Below are positions 58,827 through 64,000 of a stretch of 64,000 bases of DNA, piece by piece. Every line of letters starts with the position of its first letter. The first letter of the stretch is position 1. This stretch comes from Dastarcus helophoroides (lineage: Eukaryota > Arthropoda > Insecta > Coleoptera > Bothrideridae), in the NCBI GenBank assembly GCA_028583605.1, contig CM053327.1, forward strand, positions 40,591,059 through 40,655,058, read 5' to 3'. The notes beneath the pieces are model-generated. The model saw nothing but the letters and a program-made list of their open reading frames with translations. It was not told where the DNA came from and ran no database searches. The position numbers and the translations under genes were made by a program.

Positions 58827-59615
58827 TCAGTTCCAATCAGTCACTTCACCACTAAATTTGCATAGTCTGTTAAGGTGTACCACTTTCATTTTACTCCTGG
58901 AGCTACGCTGGATCCTGTATACCAAGTCGTTGATCCTCTTCAGCACTTTGTACGGCCCTTCCCAAGATGGCGTAAACTTTGGCGAAACTCCTTTCTTTCG
59001 CTGAGGGTTGTATAGCCATACCAACTCGCCCTTACTGAAACCACCATGATTGGCATTCACGTCATACCTGGCCTTCATCCGGTCCGTCGCCAAGTTGATC
59101 TTCGTCCGCACCAGAGCATGCGTCTCCAGTATCGCTTTCCTTAAGTCATCTACGAAACCCATCGTTTCCCTGGGGACCTCCCTTGGTGACCCAAACACCA
59201 AGTCACACGGAAGCCGCAGTTCCCTCCCGAAGATCACTTTTGCCGGAGTCTGACTTGTAGTTTCATGAGTTGCCGCGCGATAGGCCATCAGGAACAGTGG
59301 TAGATGTCGGTCCCAGTCGGTCTGATGTTTGGAAACGACCTTCGAAAGATGTTCCTCTAAGGTCCTGTTAAATCTCTCCACCATTCCGTCAGACTGTGGA
59401 TGAAGAGGTGTTGTTCGAGTTTTCCTTATTCCAAGAAGACGACACACCTCTTGGAAAACCCCCGATTCAAAGTTCCTTCCCTGGTCGGAGTGTAGTTCAA
59501 AGGGAACACCAAATCGACAGATGAAGTTGTCCACAAGAACCCTTGCGACTGCGGTGGCTTCCTGGTTCGGGATGGCATAAGCTTCAGGCCATTTACTGAA
59601 ATAATCCATGGCCAC
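58827..59615 (-). pseudogene. gypsy integrase, catalytic core and C terminus
   Basis: Continues the upstream integrase in another frame (AMDYFSKWPEAYAIPNQEA). It has D in LHSDQGRNFES and E in SDGMVERFNRTLEEHL, then GPY/F-type WEGPYKVLKRINDLVYRIQ. A one-base loss near 59,615 separates it from the first catalytic Asp (IAIDVAGPFP), so the enzyme is broken. Confidence 0.9.
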
Positions 59616-62165
59616 AGGATGTACTTGTTTCCATCGTCTGAAACTGGGAATGGTCCTGCCACATCGATTGCAATTCTTTCAAATGGAGCTCCCACATTAT
59701 ATTGCTTCAGGGCCCCTTTGGTTCTCGTACGGGGACCCTTGGATGCAGCACAGGTGACACATTTCCGACACCACCGCTCGACGTCCTCCCTGCAGTTGAC
59801 CCAATAGAACCGTTTTCGAACCTTCTCCAGGGTCTTGTTCATCCCTAGGTGTCCACCAGAGGTCCCATTGTGCACCTCCCACAAGACCTGTGGAATCTTC
59901 TCCTGAGGCACCACCAACTGCAAGTTGACACGCTTTCCATCCGCGTTTTCCCATGCTCTCTTCAGTACCCCGTCCTCGACCTGGAGGGATTTCCATTGAG
60001 CCCACAAATTCTTAAGAGCTGGACTTCTGTCGGAAACTTCTTGCCATTCCGGTCTGTCTCCAGCTTCTTTCCATTCCAATATGGGTCCGATATCAGCGTC
60101 GCTCCTCTGTAGCTTCCGAAGACCTTCAACAGTCCATTCGTCTTCTGGCTGGACAGAAGTGACCCTTATATCCACCATGTCCTCATGGTCCTCAACTCGT
60201 TTGCAATGTTTGCAATCACCACAAGGTCTTCTGGACAAAGCATCAGCGTTGTTATGCTGTCGTCCCGGTCGATGATGCACCTTGAAGTGGTACTGCTGAA
60301 GCCTTTCTAACCATCTAGCCGTCTGTCCCTCCGCGTTCTTCATTCGGAGTAACCAAGAAAGTGCCGAATGATCTGTCCTGATAAGGAATTCTTGCCCATA
60401 TAAATACTTGTGGAAGTGTTCCACGGCCTTCACTATCGCAAGTAGTTCCTTCCTGGTGGTGCAATAGTTCCTCTCTGGCTTCGTCAGGATCTTGCTGTAA
60501 TAATATTCGATGACTCTTTCTTCACCGCCTTGAACTTGGGACAGCACAGCCCCAATGCCGACGTTACTGGCATCAGTGTCTAACACGAACTTCCCATTCT
60601 GCTGAGGATACGCCAAGATAGGGCTTGTACACAAGGCGGACTTCAATTTTCGGAAAGCGGTATCACAGTCTGGAGTCCAGACGTACGGCCTTCTTCCTTC
60701 CGTTAGTTGATGCAACGGCGCAGCGATGTTGGCAAAACCTTTCACAAATCTTCTGTAATAGGTACACAGCCCCAAGAAACTCCTCAGTTCATGTTTGTCT
60801 TTGGGTCTTGGCCAGTCACGAATTGCTTGAGTCTTGCTGATATTTGTTTCAACTCCTGCGGCTGATACAGTGTGACCCAAAAATTCTACTTTCCTTTGGA
60901 ACAAAGAGCACTTCTTTGGATTCAGCTTTAAGTTGGCTTGCTTTAATCTGTCGAAAACTTCTTGAAGATTTTCCAAATGTTCTTTAAAGCTCTTGCCCAT
61001 CACCATGACGTCATCTAGGTAAACCAAGCAAGTTTTCCAAGTGAGTCCTCGAAGTACCAGTTCCATTAGACGTTCGAAAGTAGCCGGTGCGTTGCATAGC
61101 CCAAAAGGCATAACCGTGAACTGATATAATCCACTCCCAGATGAAAAGGCCGTCTTTTCTTTGTCGTCGGGGTCTATGCTCACTTGCCAATATCCACTTT
61201 TCAAGTCCAAAGTTGAAAACCAGGTGGACCCGGACAAGGTCGTTAGGGTGTCATCAATTCTTGGCAAGGGGTAGCTGTCCTTTTTAGTGACGTCGTTTAA
61301 TTTCCGGTAGTCGACACAGAATCTTGTTGACCCGTCCTTCTTTGTAACCAAGACTACAGGGGAAGACCATGGACTATTGGACTCCTCGATGACTCCATCC
61401 TTCATCATCTTCTTAACCAGTCCCGCGACTTCCTCTTGCTTGGCCACCGGTAATCTTCTAGGGGGTTGACGAATAGGTGTTGCATCGCCGGTGTTGATTT
61501 TGTGTCGAACTACGTCGGTCCTTCCTAGATTTCGGTCTCCATCGGTAAAAACGCCGTGGTTTTTCTTTAGAAATGACCTAGCCAGAACTACTTCTTCCTT
61601 GGACAAGTGTTTCAAGTCCACTTCCAACTTGACTTGCCCAACCTTCGTTTCCTGTACTGGCGCACAACTGTCTCCCAAGGAGCTTATTGAGGTTACCGGG
61701 GTACAGACTGCCAGAGTACTACCCTTTTTGATTGAGCGTGCTGTTGGAAACACGTTGGCAACTCTCACAGGTACCTTCTGAGATGCTTTAACTACGGATC
61801 TCGCCACTAGCAAATTCTTGGAATTGTCATAAGTCGGTTCCACTAATCCAACGCAGCAGCCCAAATCTCCTTCCATCACAGCCATAACCGTCTTCTCGCT
61901 GCTTCCCTGCACTACAGCTGTTTCGCAGGCAAACAGTCTTACCTCCTTTGGAGTGTCCTTTGGTGTAGTCAGGACAAGCTCTTCATTTCCAATCTTTAAA
62001 ATGTTCTGCGCTGGGTCGAAAGTAAAACCATGTTGCCTGATTACGTCCATCCCCAGAATCAGTTCGTCTTCGATATCTGCCACCAACACCCGATGCGAAA
62101 TCCTTAGTTTTCCCAGACCAATCATGACGTCTGCCTCTCCTATAAATGGGCGCAGTATCTCCCGT
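59590..62165 (-). CDS. gypsy pol: protease end, RT, RNase H, integrase start
   Basis: Long open frame. It begins in the protease C-terminal half (RVLVADIEDELILGMDVI). RT motifs are VVLVTKKDGSTRFCVDYRKL, FSTLDLKSGYWQVS, MPFGLCNAPATFERLM and YLDDVMVMG. RNase H has LDTDASNVGIGAVLSQ, KELLAIVKAVEHF and RTDHSALSWLL. The integrase H2C2 head is HNGTSGGHLG...CRKCVTC. Residues look intact within this frame, but frameshifts at both ends prevent a complete polyprotein. Confidence 0.92.
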
Positions 62166-62486
62166 AACTGTTCTGAGGACCATTTTTTGCGACAGTACCT
62201 TCGGTTGCGACGGTAGGATGTTCCTTCGTGCCAAAGTAACCATGGCGCCTGTGTCGACTGTGGCCTGTACATTCCTTCCATCTACGCTGGCTGCAACTAC
62301 TAAACTTTCCATGGTCCTTTTTACCTGTTTGATGGAAAGAGTTTTGGGGGCTCGTTGCTCGACACCAGCCAGTGAGTGCCCCTTCCCACTGGTTGATTTT
62401 AGTTTTCCTGCTGTGGGACTTGTCGACTTCTTGGGGCTGACCTGCAGTCCTTCTTGAAGTGCCCCGGTTTGCCACAGTTGTAACAT
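62150..62486 (-). pseudogene. gypsy protease N-terminal part
   Basis: Overlaps the end of gag in a different frame, as in elements that use ribosomal frameshifting. The active site is ATVDTGAMVTLARR. A one-base gain near 62,150 (after VTGDTAPI) shifts the frame away from the rest of pol. Confidence 0.85.
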
Positions 62487-63793
62487 GTGCTTCTGTTGGA
62501 TCTGCCTTTTAGAGTTCCTACCAGTTCTTGGATGCTCGCGTCCATTTTCTTTAGACTATCGCTTATGTTCGCGTTCATTTCCTTTACTTCCTTCGTGTTA
62601 GCACTCATACTCGCATTCATTTCTTTTATGTTAGCGCTCATGTTCGCGAGATCAGTGTCATTCGCGGCCTCTTCGATGTCAGCTTTCCTAATTCTTCGTG
62701 ACGCCCCTGGCTCTGAAACCTTGTAAGCGGCTTCAACCTCCAAGGCTCTAATCAGTGCCTCCCTTGATGTTCGGACGTTCGACAAGCGTATCACTCTCTG
62801 GACTTCCGGGTCTCTTATTCCTTCTATGAAAATTCTAACTGCGTGAAGTTCGAGAAAATCAGTTGGTGCTGTTGGATAAGCAATATACGCCAGTCTTCTC
62901 ACGTCAGCCTCGAATTCTTGCAGGGTTTCACCACTTTTCTGCCTTCTTACTAGCAGCTGCGACTGGACAACCTGCTGCAAATGGTGGTCCCCAAATCTTA
63001 GCTCTAAAGCCCTAACTAGATCTTCATAATTGGCTTGTTCTTGATCCGATAGAGTTCGGAGTAATTCCAGAGCATCTCCGCGCAGGGATACCACTAATGA
63101 GGTTGCCTTTGCTTCTTCCGTCCACTGATTGGCCTTAGCAGCAGCTTCGAACTGTTTTCTGTAGGTGTGGAAGGATGTTTTTCCGTCATAGGTCGGAGGT
63201 TTTACCTTTTGGGAAGAACTAGCAGGTACACTTTCGGATTCATATTGTGTGCTTTGTCCACTTAGCAACTTTTTCATGTTATTTTTTATGTTGCTGATCT
63301 CCCTCTTTGTTGCATTTTCCAAATCAAGAAGCTTGCTGTTGAATTCTTCTTTGACTTCGTCAATCTCCTCTTGCATTTCTTCTCTCATTCCTTTAATTTG
63401 TTTATTCACTTCTTCTTTCATTTTTGTAACGTCGGCTCCCATTGTTTCGGTTATATTTGCTAACAGACTGTGTAACTCTTGTTTTTCTGCATTCCTTTTC
63501 TGATCTTCTTCTTGTTTTTCTTGTCGTCTTCGTTCTTCATCTTGTCGTCTTCGTTCTTCCTCCTGTTCTTTTTCTTGTCGTCTTCGTTCTTCCTCCTGTT
63601 CTTTTTCTAGTTTTTTTTCTTGGCGTCTTCGTTCTTTCTCCTGTTCTTTTTCTTGTTGTCTTCGCTCTTTCTCCTGATCTTTTTCTTGTTGTCTTCGTTC
63701 TTTCTCCTGATCTTTTTCTTCTTTGTCTTTAAACATCGCTAACAACGCTTGCAATTGTTGTTCCATTTTGGCCGATTTTAATCTTGTATCCAT
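62399..63793 (-). CDS. gypsy Gag
   Basis: From ATG at 63,793 (MDTRLKSAKMEQQLQALLAM), about 464 residues. First comes a highly charged coiled region with repeats of ERRQQEKDQEK, then a capsid-like helical domain (YRKQFEAAAKANQWTEEAKA and on to ALELRFGDHHLQQ). Last is a single CCHC zinc knuckle (CYNCGKPGHFKKDC) before the stop. It packages the element RNA. The frame is open throughout. The repeats at 63,500-63,730 may be expansion of a short unit. Confidence 0.9.
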   Translation of the reverse strand: MDTRLKSAKMEQQLQALLAMFKDKEEKDQEKERRQQEKDQEKERRQQEKEQEKERRRQEKKLEKEQEEERRRQEKEQEEERRRQDEERRRQEKQEEDQKRNAEKQELHSLLANITETMGADVTKMKEEVNKQIKGMREEMQEEIDEVKEEFNSKLLDLENATKREISNIKNNMKKLLSGQSTQYESESVPASSSQKVKPPTYDGKTSFHTYRKQFEAAAKANQWTEEAKATSLVVSLRGDALELLRTLSDQEQANYEDLVRALELRFGDHHLQQVVQSQLLVRRQKSGETLQEFEADVRRLAYIAYPTAPTDFLELHAVRIFIEGIRDPEVQRVIRLSNVRTSREALIRALEVEAAYKVSEPGASRRIRKADIEEAANDTDLANMSANIKEMNASMSANTKEVKEMNANISDSLKKMDASIQELVGTLKGRSNRSTCYNCGKPGHFKKDCRSAPRSRQVPQQEN

Positions 63794-63930
63794 AAAGCGT
63801 AGTAGAATGTTCAAGATTTTACTTGACGCGCCTCGTATAAACTGTTTAACAGTTTAAAACGTCCAAGATAAAGTCAACTACGGCACCTGGCACGAATTTT
63901 TTTCGAGTAATAAAGCACAATCCACGAATA

Positions 63931-63948
63931 ATTCCGCTTCTGACACCA
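63931..63948 (-). promoter_or_regulatory. gypsy primer-binding site, tRNA-Leu type
   Basis: On the minus strand TGGTGTCAGAAGCGGAAT starts two bases inside the LTR. It is complementary to a tRNA 3' end ...TTCTGACACCA, as in tRNA-Leu; two positions differ from the Leu sequence I know. Confidence 0.7.
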
Positions 63949-63950
63949 AA

Positions 63951-64000
63951 TGTTACGGGCGTTATCGGTTCGAATTGATACACGTGATGGATTTATTCCC
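63951..64000 (-). mobile_element. gypsy 5' LTR, first 50 bases in window
   Basis: Begins TGTTACGGGCGTTATCGG, matching the start of the LTR at 58,433. The rest is outside the window. Confidence 0.9.

Larger units (their letters stand above)
58433..64000 (-). mobile_element. Ty3/gypsy retrotransposon, nearly complete, minus strand, runs off the window
   Basis: Order on the minus strand: 5' LTR (from 63,951 rightwards), primer-binding site, gag, protease, RT, RNase H, integrase, polypurine tract, 3' LTR (58,433-58,796). The two LTR starts seen differ at two of the first ten bases and then agree for 40 bases. Two single-base frameshifts in pol suggest it is inactive but not ancient. Confidence 0.92.

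Noticed and set aside
62146..63732. Plus-strand frames opposite gag and pol
   Set aside because: Shadows of the charged repeats of gag and of pol; motifs are all on the minus strand.

Overview
This window looks like nuclear DNA of an insect. Introns of 49-60 bp with GT/AG ends lie beside introns blown up to several kb by repeats, the base composition is very AT-rich, and the genes and mobile elements belong to animal families. A beetle is plausible, but that is only a guess from the repeat load.

Two host genes lie head to tail on the minus strand. The main one fills 2,925-46,259: a complete 12-exon gene for the insect NuMA/LIN-5 homologue Mud (about 3,159 residues). I assembled it by hand from splice sites whose phases all agree. 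The protein has an N-terminal hook/CH-like domain (exons 1-3), about 2,600 residues of coiled coil (mostly one 5.9-kb exon), and a C-terminal tail with the NuMA/LIN-5/Mud homology motif. About 360 bp upstream of the mud start codon lies the stop codon of a serpin gene (46,619 to at least 49,684). Its reactive-centre loop is long and rich in S, T, P and E. The two genes show no functional link beyond adjacency.

Everything else is repeats and mobile DNA. The large mud introns hold AT-rich tandem arrays built from variants of TTTCGAAATTTT (monomers of about 21, 126, 280, 487 and 696 bp). They also hold a decayed Ty3/gypsy element (11,029 to about 15,115), an apparently intact pogo-like transposon with exact TIRs and TA duplications (36,016-39,324), and a giant inverted repeat (about 17,940-24,692). 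The inverted repeat carries a nearly intact DD41D mariner-type transposase in one arm and a decayed partial copy in the other. Four dispersed copies of a hammerhead-like motif sit in the same repeat family. Two short hAT-type MITEs with perfect 8-bp target duplications flank the main serpin exon. From about 54 kb to the right edge there is a nested stack: tandem satellite, a broken DD41D mariner inserted in it, and a Ty3/gypsy element (58,433 to beyond the window end) inserted in the mariner's right TIR. A fragment of a hAT transposase zinc finger lies at the left edge. I found no rRNA or tRNA genes and no CRISPR array.
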